64,000 nucleotides of DNA, taken from positions 3,534,001 to 3,598,000 of the forward strand of contig NC_017668.1 in assembly GCF_000284515.1 (NCBI RefSeq), given 5' to 3'. The position numbers and the translations under genes are program-made. Origin of the DNA: Halobacillus halophilus DSM 2266. GTDB taxonomy: Bacteria > Bacillota > Bacilli > Bacillales > Halobacillaceae. Position 1 is the first letter of the stretch. Every line of letters begins with the position of its first letter. This document shows positions 30,686-40,449 of this stretch, in pieces. The notes under the pieces are model-generated. The model saw only the letters and a program-made list of their open reading frames with translations, ran no database searches and was not told the DNA's origin.

Positions 30686-31003
30686 GTGAAAACCCATCCT
30701 TTTAACTGGTTTGCCACCATCATAACCGTCATAGCTGTTTCGATCTGGCTGTTTAACAGCTATGGTAAAATTCATTCTGAACACTTAACAGAAGCTACGA
30801 TTTCAGAGAAGACTCATGACGAGGATGAATATTACATTGAAGTGGATGGAAAGAAAATCAAAGTGAAGGACACCAGCATCTGGATGGTCCTTGAAGCTGG
30901 TGAGAAATATGAACTGACCTATGAATGGTACGGGATGAAAAAGCCATACGTTAAAGATATTAATCAGGCGCATGATGAAGATCAAATAGGGGGAAGCCAC
31001 TAA
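30686..31003 (+). CDS. Small membrane-anchored protein of unknown function
   Basis: 105 residues from a GTG with AAAGGAGAG 6-8 bases upstream. One N-terminal membrane helix (FATIITVIAVSIWLFNSY) and an extracytoplasmic domain with short strands (YYIEVDGKKIKVKD, KYELTYEWYGMK). It ends in a charged tail. It is one of few plus-strand genes and is convergent with icmF, sharing the bidirectional terminator at 31014-31046. Not assigned to a named family. Confidence 0.75.
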   Translation: MKTHPFNWFATIITVIAVSIWLFNSYGKIHSEHLTEATISEKTHDEDEYYIEVDGKKIKVKDTSIWMVLEAGEKYELTYEWYGMKKPYVKDINQAHDEDQIGGSH

Positions 31004-31013
31004 CTCCCAGTCA

Positions 31014-31046
31014 AACGCCCTGCCTCTTTAGTAGAGGCAGGGCGTT
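31014..31046. terminator. Bidirectional terminator between the membrane protein gene and icmF
   Basis: AACGCCCTGCCTCT and AGAGGCAGGGCGTT form a perfect 14-bp stem with a 5-base loop between two convergent genes. Confidence 0.85.
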
Positions 31047-31052
31047 ATTCAT

Positions 31053-34000
31053 CTACATATTCCTTCGGTACTGTCCACCTACTTCGTAAAGGGCATGCGT
31101 AATCTGACCAAGACTTGCCACACGGACGGTTTCCATCAGTTCATCAAAGATGTTCCCTCCTCCGCTCGCTGTTTCTTTCAAACGGTTGAGCGCTTCTTCC
31201 GTTTCAGTTTGATTTGATTTCTGGAATTTACGAAGCTCCCGAATCTGATGTTCCTTTTCTTCTTTAGAGGCGCGGGCTAATTCCATGGAGTCAATCTCAT
31301 CTTCTGAAGGAGGACTAGGGTTGAGATACGTGTTCACTCCCACAATTGGCAGCTCCCCTGAATGTTTTTTACCTTCATAATAAAGGGATTCTTCCTGAAT
31401 TTTACCTCGCTGGTACTGACGCTCCATCGCCCCAAGTACTCCCCCGCGGTCATTAATCCTTTCGAATTCCTGTAGAACCGCTTCTTCTACCAAATCTGTA
31501 AGTTCGCGTATAATGTATGAACCTTGTAATGAATTCTCATTTTTCGTTAAACCGAACTCTTTGCTGATAATCATTTGAATTGCCATGGCCCGTCGGACAG
31601 ATTCCTCTGTCGGCGTCGTGATGGCCTCATCATAGGAGTTGGTATGAAGCGAGTTACAATTGTCCTGGATGGCAATTAAAGCCTGCAGGGTCGTCCGTAT
31701 ATCATTAAAATCAATTTCCTGTGCGTGAAGAGAGCGTCCGGATGTTTGAATATGATACTTAAGCTTTTGGCTGCGCTCGTTAGCTCCATACTTATCGCGC
31801 ATAACAATCGCCCAGATCCTGCGAGCGACCCGTCCGAGAACGGTATATTCCGGATCCAGTCCATTCGAGAAAAAGAAGGAAAGATTAGGCGCGAATTTGT
31901 TGATGTCCATTCCGCGGCTCAAATAATATTCGACATACGTAAAACCATTTGCGAGCGTGAAAGCGAGCTGTGTAATAGGATTCGCTCCTGCTTCTGCAAT
32001 ATGATACCCGGATATGGAGACGGAATAATAGTTCCGTACTTGATGATCAATAAAATACTGCTGGATGTCTCCCATCATACGGAGTGCAAATTCTGTAGAA
32101 AAAATACATGTATTCTGACCTTGATCTTCTTTTAGAATATCGGCCTGAACGGTGCCTCGAACCACATTAATCGTCCGGGCCTTCACCTCTTCCGCTTCTT
32201 CACGATTAGGTTCACGTCCATGCTCCTCCCTGAATTTATCAAGCTGCTGATCAATGGCTGTATTGAAAAACATCGCTAAAATGATGGGAGCAGGTCCGTT
32301 AATGGTCATGGAAACCGAGGTAGTTGGATCGATTAAATCAAATCCATCATACAGCTTTTTCATATCTTCAAGCGTACAAATATTCACACCGCTCTCCCCG
32401 ACTTTCCCGTAAATATCCGGACGTTCATCGGGATCTTCCCCATACAAGGTCACAGAATCAAATGCTGTACTTAAACGCTTAGCTTCGTCTCCCTCAGATA
32501 AATAATGGAAGCGGCGGTTGGTACGTTCCGGTGTACCTTCCCCGGCGAATTGGCGTTTAGGGTCTTCTCCTTTTCGTTTAAACGGGAAAACTCCGGCTGT
32601 AAATGGAAAAGCGCCGGGAACATTTTCCCTGAGCAGCCAGCTTAAGCGGTCGCCCCAATCCGAATATTTAGGCAGAGCGACTTTAGGAACTTTCAAACCG
32701 GTTAAGCTTTCGGTTGTAAGATCCATGGTAATTTCCTTGTCTCTCACTTTGAAGGTGTAGGTATCCCCGCTGTAGCGCTTATGCAGATCATCCCAGTCGT
32801 CCAATTTTTCTTTCGCCTCGCGGTCCAGGGTTCGTTCATAATCTTCAATAAGCCGCTCGATACTTTCTTTTGCGGCTTCGTCCTCAAGCTCTTCAAGCGT
32901 GCCCTTTAATTGATAAAGCTTGCGGGCTTTTTCTGCCTGTGTTTTTGTGTTTTCGTGATAATCACGAACAGCAAGAGAAAGATCTCGTAAGTATTGTTTA
33001 CGATCATTAGGAATAATTACATTTTGCTTCTCTACTTTGCTTACGCGCTCAAAAGAGGTATCATCCTGCCAGGAAAATTTTTCGTTCAGCTGATCGACAA
33101 TGGCTGCAAAAAGTGTGTTGGTACCAGGATCATTAAATTGGCTCGCTATCGTTCCGTATACAGGAAACTGGGCATCGTCTTCATGAAACAGCATGTGGCT
33201 TCTCTGATATTGTTTTTTAACCTGATTCATAGCATCTTCAGAGCCTTTTTGTTCAAACTTGTTGATCACAATAAAATCAGCAAAATCAATCATATCAATT
33301 TTCTCCAATTGAGACGGCGCCCCAAATTCGGAAGTCATGACATACATTGATAAATCGGTGATATCGGTAATCGCGGCATCCCCTTGGCCGATCCCGCTCG
33401 TTTCTACAATGATCATGTCCATGCCGGCAGCCTTCAGAACATGAATCGACTCTTCAACTGCTGTTGAAAGTTCCGAGCGGGCTTCCCTTGTAGCAAGTGA
33501 CCTCATATAAACCCTTGGGTTAAAAATTGCATTCATACGAATACGGTCGCCCAGCAGAGCGCCGCCTGTTTTCTTTTTCGTGGGGTCTACAGAAAGGATG
33601 GCTATCTTTTTATCAGGAATTTCGTTTATAAAGCGACGAATTAATTCATCGGTAAGAGAGCTTTTTCCTGCTCCTCCTGTGCCTGTGATTCCAAGGACAG
33701 GGATCGTCTTTTCCTGGGTATTTTCAACGGCGGTTTCAAAAGCGGCTACTGCTTCCCGCTCTTCTTTTGGAGTATTTTCTACATACGTAATAAACCGGGC
33801 GATCGCCTGGTGATTTCCCTCTGTCAGTTCCTCAATTCCTTTTTCTACGTTAAGCGGTGGAATAAAATCACATTCTTCAATCATCTGATTAATCATTCCC
33901 TGCAGACCTAACGTGCGTCCATCTTCCGGTGAGAATACTCGAGCGACACCGTAGTCATGCAGCTCTTTAATTTCCCTCGGAATGATTACGCCTCCGCCTC

Positions 34001-34298
34001 CACCGTAAACACGTATGTGGCCAGCTCCTTTTTGGTTTAGCAGATCAACCATATATTTAAAGTACTCTACATGCCCTCCTTGATAAGAAGAAATAGCAAT
34101 TCCCTGCACATCTTCCTGCACAGCTGCATTCACCACATCTTCAACAGAGCGGTTATGGCCGAGGTGAATCACTTCTGCTCCTGTAGATTGCAGAATACGT
34201 CTCATAATATTGATAGAAGCATCGTGTCCATCAAACAAGCTGGATGCTGTCACAAAACGGACGGGGTTTTTCGGTTGATAAACCGTTGGTTGTTCCAT
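31053..34298 (-). CDS. icmF: Fused isobutyryl-CoA mutase IcmF
   Basis: Adenosylcobalamin enzyme interconverting isobutyryl-CoA and n-butyryl-CoA. One 1081-residue chain: N-terminal B12-binding domain (about 12-140, with [11 protein letters not shown]; the family's DxHxx motif), a MeaI-type GTPase chaperone domain (about 195-420; P-loop [23 protein letters not shown]), a linker, and a C-terminal TIM-barrel mutase (about 560-1050) with [17 protein letters not shown] and [16 protein letters not shown]. It is the last gene of the block after tetR and meaB. It channels valine-derived isobutyryl-CoA into butyryl-CoA for beta-oxidation by neighbouring enzymes. Confidence 0.96.
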   Translation of the reverse strand: MEQPTVYQPKNPVRFVTASSLFDGHDASINIMRRILQSTGAEVIHLGHNRSVEDVVNAAVQEDVQGIAISSYQGGHVEYFKYMVDLLNQKGAGHIRVYGGGGGVIIPREIKELHDYGVARVFSPEDGRTLGLQGMINQMIEECDFIPPLNVEKGIEELTEGNHQAIARFITYVENTPKEEREAVAAFETAVENTQEKTIPVLGITGTGGAGKSSLTDELIRRFINEIPDKKIAILSVDPTKKKTGGALLGDRIRMNAIFNPRVYMRSLATREARSELSTAVEESIHVLKAAGMDMIIVETSGIGQGDAAITDITDLSMYVMTSEFGAPSQLEKIDMIDFADFIVINKFEQKGSEDAMNQVKKQYQRSHMLFHEDDAQFPVYGTIASQFNDPGTNTLFAAIVDQLNEKFSWQDDTSFERVSKVEKQNVIIPNDRKQYLRDLSLAVRDYHENTKTQAEKARKLYQLKGTLEELEDEAAKESIERLIEDYERTLDREAKEKLDDWDDLHKRYSGDTYTFKVRDKEITMDLTTESLTGLKVPKVALPKYSDWGDRLSWLLRENVPGAFPFTAGVFPFKRKGEDPKRQFAGEGTPERTNRRFHYLSEGDEAKRLSTAFDSVTLYGEDPDERPDIYGKVGESGVNICTLEDMKKLYDGFDLIDPTTSVSMTINGPAPIILAMFFNTAIDQQLDKFREEHGREPNREEAEEVKARTINVVRGTVQADILKEDQGQNTCIFSTEFALRMMGDIQQYFIDHQVRNYYSVSISGYHIAEAGANPITQLAFTLANGFTYVEYYLSRGMDINKFAPNLSFFFSNGLDPEYTVLGRVARRIWAIVMRDKYGANERSQKLKYHIQTSGRSLHAQEIDFNDIRTTLQALIAIQDNCNSLHTNSYDEAITTPTEESVRRAMAIQMIISKEFGLTKNENSLQGSYIIRELTDLVEEAVLQEFERINDRGGVLGAMERQYQRGKIQEESLYYEGKKHSGELPIVGVNTYLNPSPPSEDEIDSMELARASKEEKEHQIRELRKFQKSNQTETEEALNRLKETASGGGNIFDELMETVRVASLGQITHALYEVGGQYRRNM

Positions 34299-34317
34299 GT
34301 CCGAGTTCCTCCTTTAA

Positions 34318-34947
34318 TTAAGATCGTTCTTTTTCCTGGGTGTTCAGTCCTTGAAGAAGCAATTGGATTTGTCCTTCAGTATAAGATTCCAGCGTAAAAG
34401 AACGCTGCAGAATCCAACGTCTGAACCCCCACATTTGTCCTTGGACAAATATATTATTGGCAATCAGCTTAACTTCCTCTTTGGAGTGATGTTCAGGTAA
34501 GCTGTTCAAAATCACCTGTTCAAGCATGGCTACCATATCTCGTTCTTTTTGAAGAACGTATTCCTGTGCATCGCGTGATAAAGATTTAACTTCCTGATAC
34601 ATGACAAGAACTTCATCCTGCATATCGTCCATAAGCTGAAAATAGGACTGTATGGCATGAATTAGACTCTTTATACTCGTCTGGGTGGGGTCAATAGAAG
34701 CTTCCATACGTTCCTTTACACGCTGGTAAATAGAATCACAGACGAGAAAGAGCACGTCTTCCTTTTTACGAATATATTCATATAGGGTACCAATACTGAA
34801 TCCTGAGGCTTTAGCGATCTCACGAGTGGTTGTTTTGTGGAACCCTTTTTCAATAAATAGGGTCACCGCTCCTTTAATCATTTGATTTCTTCGTTTTATA
34901 ACCAGGACTTCATCTTTGATAGAAGAGGGAACTTGGTTTTCAGCCAT
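34318..34947 (-). CDS. TetR-family regulator of the fatty/branched acid block
   Basis: 209 residues from the ATG at 34947, 7 bases after AGGAG and immediately past the meaB stop. N-terminal TetR helix-turn-helix: FHKTTTREIAKASGFSIGTL, followed by YEYIRKKEDVLFLV. The C-terminal helical domain should bind an acyl-CoA-type ligand (inference from context). It is embedded between meaB and icmF. Candidate operators of its type lie at 40340-40357 and 42683-42696. It is the local counterpart of FadR-like repressors. Confidence 0.88.
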   Translation of the reverse strand: MAENQVPSSIKDEVLVIKRRNQMIKGAVTLFIEKGFHKTTTREIAKASGFSIGTLYEYIRKKEDVLFLVCDSIYQRVKERMEASIDPTQTSIKSLIHAIQSYFQLMDDMQDEVLVMYQEVKSLSRDAQEYVLQKERDMVAMLEQVILNSLPEHHSKEEVKLIANNIFVQGQMWGFRRWILQRSFTLESYTEGQIQLLLQGLNTQEKERS

Positions 34948-34949
34948 CG

Positions 34950-35888
34950 TCATTCTCCTTTACTCATCCATTCTTGAAACCAGGAGTGTGCCAGCTGGTA
35001 TGGATCTGCCTCCACGTCGTTCAATGACTTGAGTTTAGCAGGATCCTTTTCGATGGCATTTCTCACCTCGCGCCACACTTCCTCTCGAATCAATTCATAG
35101 ACTTCAAGCGTCAGCTGGTGCTTTCTCCGTTTGAACCCTTGCTTTGTTTCATAAAGGTAATCCTGATGCTCTTTTATACGCTTAAATAATTCAGCCATTC
35201 CCTGGTTCTCTGTGGAAACCGTCTGTACTATAGGCGGAATCCAGCCTTTAGGCTGGGCGATCATCATATACTCCTCAAGGGTCGTCTTCAGCTTTTCTAC
35301 TCCTGGTAGATCAGCTTTATTAATAACGAACAGGTCAGCTATTTCCATAATGCCTGCTTTGAAGATTTGGAGCACATCTCCGCTGTTGGGAGTTAAAACG
35401 AGTCCTGTCGTATCCACAACTTTCATAATATCAAGTTCAGATTGACCGACCCCCACCGTTTCAACGAGAACTATATCAAACCCATACGCGTCACAGATCC
35501 GGATCGCGTCCTTGGTGGCGCGCGCTAGCCCTCCCAGGTTCCCTCTTGTCGCCATACTGCGAATGAATATCCCGGAATCCATGAAATGCTGGTTCATTCT
35601 GGTCCGGTCCCCAAGCAGGGAACCGCCGCTGAATGGACTGGTGGGATCGACAGCTATAACCGCTACACTCAGATTCAGACTGCGCAAATAGGTTAGCAGT
35701 TTGTTAATTAACGAACTTTTGCCTGCCCCTGGAGATCCGGTGATTCCGATGTAATGAGCTGATTTTTTAATGGAAAAGATATCGCTCATTAATGTTAATT
35801 TCTCGTCATCATCGCTTTCTACAAGAGTGATAGCGCGGGCAAGGGCTCGCATATCCTGTTTTTGTATTCGTTCTGCAAGTGGATGCAT
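34950..35888 (-). CDS. meaB: MeaB/ArgK-type G3E GTPase (mutase chaperone)
   Basis: GTPase that loads and protects adenosylcobalamin in acyl-CoA mutases. 312 residues. P-loop ITGSPGAGKSSLINKLL, then VDPTSPFSGGSLLGDRTRM, VETVGVGQSELDIMKVVD and NKADLPGVEKLK. It lies directly upstream of the TetR gene. IcmF already carries a fused G domain of the same family, so this free copy suggests a second role or a second B12 mutase elsewhere in the genome. The ATG at 35888 follows AAAGGGG. Confidence 0.94.
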   Translation of the reverse strand: MHPLAERIQKQDMRALARAITLVESDDDEKLTLMSDIFSIKKSAHYIGITGSPGAGKSSLINKLLTYLRSLNLSVAVIAVDPTSPFSGGSLLGDRTRMNQHFMDSGIFIRSMATRGNLGGLARATKDAIRICDAYGFDIVLVETVGVGQSELDIMKVVDTTGLVLTPNSGDVLQIFKAGIMEIADLFVINKADLPGVEKLKTTLEEYMMIAQPKGWIPPIVQTVSTENQGMAELFKRIKEHQDYLYETKQGFKRRKHQLTLEVYELIREEVWREVRNAIEKDPAKLKSLNDVEADPYQLAHSWFQEWMSKGE

Positions 35889-35921
35889 GAGGCAGCCCCT
35901 TTCCGCTTGAAGCTTTATTCA

Positions 35922-37061
35922 TTAGCTGCTGACCATTCGGCCGATTACAAGACGCTGAATCTCCTGCGTCCCTTCATAAATCTGCGTAATTTTCGCATCA
36001 CGCATATAACGTTCCACAGGGTAATCCTTCGTATATCCATAGCCGCCATGTACTTGTACGGCCTCTGTTGTAATTCTCATCGCTGCATCGCCTGCATACA
36101 ATTTGGCCATGGCAGATGCTTTCGAATAAGGGAGTCCTTCTGATTCAAAGTAAGCGGCTTGGTAAGTAAGCAGCCGGGCTGCTTCAATTTCTGTAGCCAT
36201 ATCGGCTAATTTAAAAGAAATGCCCTGAAGTTTCGCAATCGGCTTGCCGAATTGCTCTCGATCTTTTGCGTAGGCGACAGCTTCATCTAATGCTCCCTGG
36301 GCGATCCCTACTGCCTGAGCAGCTATCCCATTTCGTCCACCGTCCAAGGTCATCATCGCAATTTTAAAACCTTCTCCCTCTTTTCCGAGCAGGTTTTCTT
36401 TAGGAATTTTACAATCTTCAAAGATCAGTTCAGTCGTAGGCGAAGAACGAATCCCAAGCTTTTTCTCTTTCTTGCCAAACGAAAATCCTGGCGTTCCCTT
36501 CTCCACGATAAAACCGCTGACTCCGCGTCCTCCTGCTTCTGGGTCGGTTTTTGCAAATACGATATAAATATCGGCCACTCCACCGTTTGTGATCCACACT
36601 TTATTGCCATTCAGTACATAGTGGTCGCCGTCTAATTTCGCTTGAGTTTTCATAGAGGATACGTCACTTCCAGCTCCTGGTTCGGATAGTGCATAAGCTC
36701 CAAGTTTTTCTCCAGTCGCGAGCTGGGAAAGATACGTTTTCTTCTGTTCTTCATTCCCGAACTTGTAGATCGGCCAGCTGGCTAATGATATATGAGCAGA
36801 CAACGTGACGCCCGTAGAAGCGCATATACGTGACAATTCCTCAACAGCGATTGCGTAGCTTACAAAGTCGGAGCCGATTCCTCCATATTCTTCCGGCCAT
36901 GGAATTCCTGTTAATCCAAGCTCCGCCATTTTATCGAAAATTTCACGATCAAACCGTTCTTCTTCATCACGTTCTGCGGCCGTAGGTTCTACTTCATTTT
37001 TGGCAAAGTCTCTTACCATTTTTCTCAGCATTTCTTGTTCTTCTGTCAGCGTAAAATTCAT
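35922..37061 (-). CDS. Acyl-CoA dehydrogenase (short/branched-chain type)
   Basis: FAD flavoenzyme for alpha,beta-dehydrogenation of acyl-CoA, 379 residues. Seen: [20 protein letters not shown], the FAD/substrate segment [36 protein letters not shown], the flavin-site [20 protein letters not shown], and the catalytic Glu in [17 protein letters not shown]. It is paralogous to the next gene upstream with 13 bp between them. Exact chain-length preference cannot be read by eye. Electrons should go to ETF (not in window) and then FadF. Confidence 0.94.
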   Translation of the reverse strand: MNFTLTEEQEMLRKMVRDFAKNEVEPTAAERDEEERFDREIFDKMAELGLTGIPWPEEYGGIGSDFVSYAIAVEELSRICASTGVTLSAHISLASWPIYKFGNEEQKKTYLSQLATGEKLGAYALSEPGAGSDVSSMKTQAKLDGDHYVLNGNKVWITNGGVADIYIVFAKTDPEAGGRGVSGFIVEKGTPGFSFGKKEKKLGIRSSPTTELIFEDCKIPKENLLGKEGEGFKIAMMTLDGGRNGIAAQAVGIAQGALDEAVAYAKDREQFGKPIAKLQGISFKLADMATEIEAARLLTYQAAYFESEGLPYSKASAMAKLYAGDAAMRITTEAVQVHGGYGYTKDYPVERYMRDAKITQIYEGTQEIQRLVIGRMVSS

Positions 37062-37074
37062 TCTCGTTTCCCCC

Positions 37075-38220
37075 TCAGTCTCTAATCAAGTGATTGCTGA
37101 TTACGATGCGCTGGATTTCGCTTGTTCCTTCGTAAATTTCGCAAACTTTAGCATCTCTGAAAAAGCGCTCTACAGCGTAATCTTCTGTATATCCATATCC
37201 TCCGTGCACCTGGACAGCTTCAATGGCTGTCTTGACGGCCGTCTTGGAAGACATCAATTTAGCCATTGATACTTCTTTTCCACATTTTGCTCCTGCTGCT
37301 TGTAAAGAGGCCGCATGATAAACAAGAAGTTTAGATGCCTCTACTTCTGTAGCCATATCAGCGAGCTTAAACGAAACTCCCTGATGCTTGGCAATGGGAC
37401 GTCCAAACTGCTCACGCTCCTTCGCGTAAGCTACGGCATGCTCATAAGCCGCTTCCGCAATACCTAGCGCCTGGGCAGCAATGCCGATTCTCCCCATATT
37501 TAAATTGGATAAGGCTATTTTGTACCCTTCGCCCTCCTTACCAAGAAGTTGTGAAACAGGAACTTCGCATTGATCAAAATTCAATTCTACCGTGCTTGAA
37601 CCATGCATCCCCATCTTCTTTTCAGCTCTTCCAATCGAAAAACCCGGCGTATCCCGTTCAATAATGAAAGCGCTTAACCCTTTACCACTCGGAATATCAG
37701 GGTTCGTACGGGCAAACACAATGAATGTATCCGCATGACCGCCATTGGTAATGAATACCTTCGATCCATTTAAAACATAATGGTCTCCTTTGTTTACAGC
37801 ACGCGTTCTAAGACTACCAGCATCTGACCCTGCACTAGGTTCGGTCAGGGCAAAAGCACCTAAATACTCGCCGCTAGCAAGCTTCGGAATGTATTTGTCC
37901 TTCTGTTCTTCCGTACCGAAATATAGAATCGGATTTGTTCCTACAGACGTATGAACAGATAAAATGACGCCAAGAGTTGCACTTACCTTAGAGATCTCAT
38001 GGATTGCTATAATATAAGATATATAATCCATTTCCGCTCCGCCGTATTTCTCCGGAATAGGAATTCCCATTAAGCCAAGCTCCCCCATTTTCGGAATCAG
38101 CTCAACAGGAAAACGGTCCTCCTTCTCCATACGTTCAACTGCTGGAGCCACCTCTTTTTCAGCAAAATCACGGACCATCTTCCGCATCATCTCTTGTTCA
38201 TCTGTAAACGTTAAATTCAT
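37075..38220 (-). CDS. acdA: Acyl-CoA dehydrogenase (AcdA/Bcd-like)
   Basis: Second acyl-CoA dehydrogenase, 381 residues from the ATG at 38220, 9 bases after AAGGAG; an in-frame ATG six codons upstream overlaps that site. Key segments are [59 protein letters not shown] and catalytic Glu in [16 protein letters not shown]. subtilis has acdA near fadF and rpoE, so I assign this copy tentatively. It follows hbd with a 21-bp gap. Confidence 0.92.
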   Translation of the reverse strand: MNLTFTDEQEMMRKMVRDFAEKEVAPAVERMEKEDRFPVELIPKMGELGLMGIPIPEKYGGAEMDYISYIIAIHEISKVSATLGVILSVHTSVGTNPILYFGTEEQKDKYIPKLASGEYLGAFALTEPSAGSDAGSLRTRAVNKGDHYVLNGSKVFITNGGHADTFIVFARTNPDIPSGKGLSAFIIERDTPGFSIGRAEKKMGMHGSSTVELNFDQCEVPVSQLLGKEGEGYKIALSNLNMGRIGIAAQALGIAEAAYEHAVAYAKEREQFGRPIAKHQGVSFKLADMATEVEASKLLVYHAASLQAAGAKCGKEVSMAKLMSSKTAVKTAIEAVQVHGGYGYTEDYAVERFFRDAKVCEIYEGTSEIQRIVISNHLIRD

Positions 38221-38241
38221 CGTCACCGTCTCCTTCACCTG

Positions 38242-39093
38242 TTATTCGTAGCTGTAAAAACCTCGACCCGATTTCTTGCCAAGCCAGCCTGCTTTCACAT
38301 ACTTACGAAGCAGCGGGCATGGCCGGTACTTGCTGTCCCCGAAACCTTCGTGCAGGACTTCCATAATATACAGGCACGTATCGAGACCGATAAAATCTGC
38401 CAAAGTCAAAGGACCCATTGGATGGTTCATCCCGAGCTTCATCACGGTGTCCACGTCTTCCGGGGATGCTACGCCTTCGTGAACGGTATATATAGCCTCG
38501 TTAATCATAGGCATCAGGATTCGGTTAGAGACAAAACCAGGAAAGTCTTCTACTTCAACTGGCGATTTATTTATTTTTTTCGTTAAATCTTCAATCGCTT
38601 GATAGGTTTCATCACTGGTCTGGATGGCACGTATGATTTCAACCAGCTTCATTACCGGTACTGGATTCATAAAATGCATACCAATAACCTGCGAAGGACG
38701 ATCCGTTGCTGCTGCAATTTCAGTAATAGGCAGCGAAGATGTATTCGAAGCTAAAATGGCGTGTTCAGGTGTGATTTCATCCAGACTCTTGAATACTTTT
38801 GTTTTTATATCCATATTTTCAACCACAGCTTCGACAACGAGATCACAGTTAGAAGCGTCGTTCATGTCTGTAGTACCAGATAGAAGGTCCAGCGTTTTAT
38901 TTTTTTCAGGCTCAGAAATCCTATCTTTTTCTACTGCTCGTTCGAGTCTTTTCTTAATACCGTCGATTCCTTTGTCTAGAGCTTGCTGGTCCAGATCGTT
39001 TAAGATGACGCTAAGACCAGCCTGAGCAAACACTTGAGCGATCCCCGCTCCCATTTGCCCTGCACCGATGACCATGACTTTATTAATTGCCAT
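38242..39093 (-). CDS. hbd: 3-hydroxybutyryl-CoA dehydrogenase
   Basis: NAD(P)-dependent short-chain 3-hydroxyacyl-CoA dehydrogenase, 283 residues. The Rossmann start is [19 protein letters not shown], the catalytic His/Glu region is [17 protein letters not shown], and the C-terminal domain has [19 protein letters not shown] ending KSGRGFYSY. It oxidises 3-hydroxybutyryl-CoA to acetoacetyl-CoA for the neighbouring thiolase. It corresponds to mmgB of B. subtilis. RBS AAGGAGG-like precedes the ATG at 39093. Confidence 0.96.
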   Translation of the reverse strand: MAINKVMVIGAGQMGAGIAQVFAQAGLSVILNDLDQQALDKGIDGIKKRLERAVEKDRISEPEKNKTLDLLSGTTDMNDASNCDLVVEAVVENMDIKTKVFKSLDEITPEHAILASNTSSLPITEIAAATDRPSQVIGMHFMNPVPVMKLVEIIRAIQTSDETYQAIEDLTKKINKSPVEVEDFPGFVSNRILMPMINEAIYTVHEGVASPEDVDTVMKLGMNHPMGPLTLADFIGLDTCLYIMEVLHEGFGDSKYRPCPLLRKYVKAGWLGKKSGRGFYSYE

Positions 39094-39108
39094 TCAATAG
39101 TTCCTCCT

Positions 39109-40296
39109 TTATACCTTTGGTACTTCGATTAATACGGCATCGCCCTGTCCGCCACCGGAACAAATAGCTGCAATTCCAAGACCGCCTCCGCGGCGCTTCA
39201 ATTCATAAGCAAGTGTAAGTAAGATTCTCGCCCCGCTTGCCCCAATCGGGTGTCCAAGGGCTACAGCTCCTCCGTTTACATTTACTTTCTCCGGATCAAG
39301 ACCGGCAATTTTTCCACTGGCTAAGGACACGGCTGCAAATGCTTCATTCACTTCAAATAAATCAATATCTTCTATGGATTTTCCTGCTTTTTTCAATAGT
39401 TTATTAATGACCAGCCCCGGGGTTTGAGGGAAGTCTTGAGCCTCCACGGCAATTTCATCATGAGCAAGGACGGTTGCCAGGGATTCGAGCCCTAATTCGT
39501 TTGCTTTTTCATCAGACATGAGCAGCATCGCGCATGCTCCGTCGTTGACACCCGGCGCATTACCAGCCGTAATCGTTCCATTTTTGTCGAACACTGGGCG
39601 CAGTTTAGAAAGAGCTTCTACAGTTGTATTTTTTCTTGGTGCTTCATCTGTGTCGACGACAACCGGGTCCCCTTTTCGCTGAGGAACTTCTACAGACACG
39701 ATTTCTTCACCCATCGTTCCGTTTTCAATAGCCTGGGCTGCGCGCTGATGGCTGTTATACGACCACTCGTCCTGCGCTTCACGTGTTAACTCGAATTCTT
39801 CAGCTGTACGGTTTCCGTAGTTACCCATGTGTACATTTTCAAATGAACAGGTAAGACCATCGTGTACCATCATATCTTTAACCGGAGCGTCTCCCATGCG
39901 TAATCCCCAGCGTGCTTTTGGCATGAAATAAGGAGCATTGCTCATGCTTTCCATTCCGCCCGCTACGATGACATCCTCCTCGCCTAAACGGATGAACTGA
40001 TCAGCCATCGTTACACTCCGCATTCCAGAAGCGCACACCTTGTTGACTGTCTCTGTTTTCACGTGCCACGGAATTCCAGCTTCACGCGCGGCCTGGCGGG
40101 ATGGCAGCTGTCCCTGTCCTCCCTGTAAAACGCTCCCCATGATTACTTCATCTACTTCTTCACCCTTGTATCCAGCACGCTTTAAAGCCTCTTTAATCAC
40201 GATGCCTCCAAGCTGGGAAGCTGTTAAAGGAGCAAGAGCGCCCCCGAATTTTCCAAATGGAGTACGAGCCCCTGACACGATTACTGTTTTACGCAT
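39109..40296 (-). CDS. Acetyl-CoA C-acetyltransferase (thiolase)
   Basis: Thiolase II cleaving acetoacetyl-CoA to two acetyl-CoA (or the reverse). 395 residues from the ATG at 40296, which has GAGGAGG 8 bases upstream. Nucleophilic Cys in [15 protein letters not shown], His in [17 protein letters not shown], and the second Cys in [16 protein letters not shown]. It is the first gene of the thiolase-hbd-acd-acd-meaB-tetR-icmF run. A TetR-type palindrome lies 44-61 bp upstream of the start codon. Confidence 0.96.
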   Translation of the reverse strand: MRKTVIVSGARTPFGKFGGALAPLTASQLGGIVIKEALKRAGYKGEEVDEVIMGSVLQGGQGQLPSRQAAREAGIPWHVKTETVNKVCASGMRSVTMADQFIRLGEEDVIVAGGMESMSNAPYFMPKARWGLRMGDAPVKDMMVHDGLTCSFENVHMGNYGNRTAEEFELTREAQDEWSYNSHQRAAQAIENGTMGEEIVSVEVPQRKGDPVVVDTDEAPRKNTTVEALSKLRPVFDKNGTITAGNAPGVNDGACAMLLMSDEKANELGLESLATVLAHDEIAVEAQDFPQTPGLVINKLLKKAGKSIEDIDLFEVNEAFAAVSLASGKIAGLDPEKVNVNGGAVALGHPIGASGARILLTLAYELKRRGGGLGIAAICSGGGQGDAVLIEVPKV

Positions 40297-40339
40297 TTTT
40301 AAATTCCTCCTCATTGTGATAACGCTTTCAAAATTGGCG

Positions 40340-40357
40340 ATTGAACGCTCGCTCAAT
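40340..40357. promoter_or_regulatory. TetR-type operator candidate upstream of thiolase
   Basis: Palindrome ATTGAACGCTCGCTCAAT: arms TTGA-CG and CG-TCAA around a 2-base centre. It shares the pattern TGAAYG-NN-CRTTCA, with one mismatch, with the palindrome in the fadF promoter at 42683-42696. The likely binder is the TetR protein of this block. Confidence 0.6.
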
Positions 40358-40369
40358 TTGTCCTCATAA

Positions 40370-40401
40370 GGAAAGTGTACCTAAAATAGTGTACACTTTC
40401 C
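40370..40401. other. 11-bp hairpin between fadF and thiolase
   Basis: GGAAAGTGTAC and GTACACTTTCC form a perfect stem with a 10-base loop, about 50 bp past the fadF stop. No U-run follows on the minus strand. It may be a weak terminator of fadF or a processing site. Confidence 0.45.
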
Positions 40402-40449
40402 ACAATTTTCATAATTTTTTTCTAATAAATGATGAGATATTCCAAGTAC

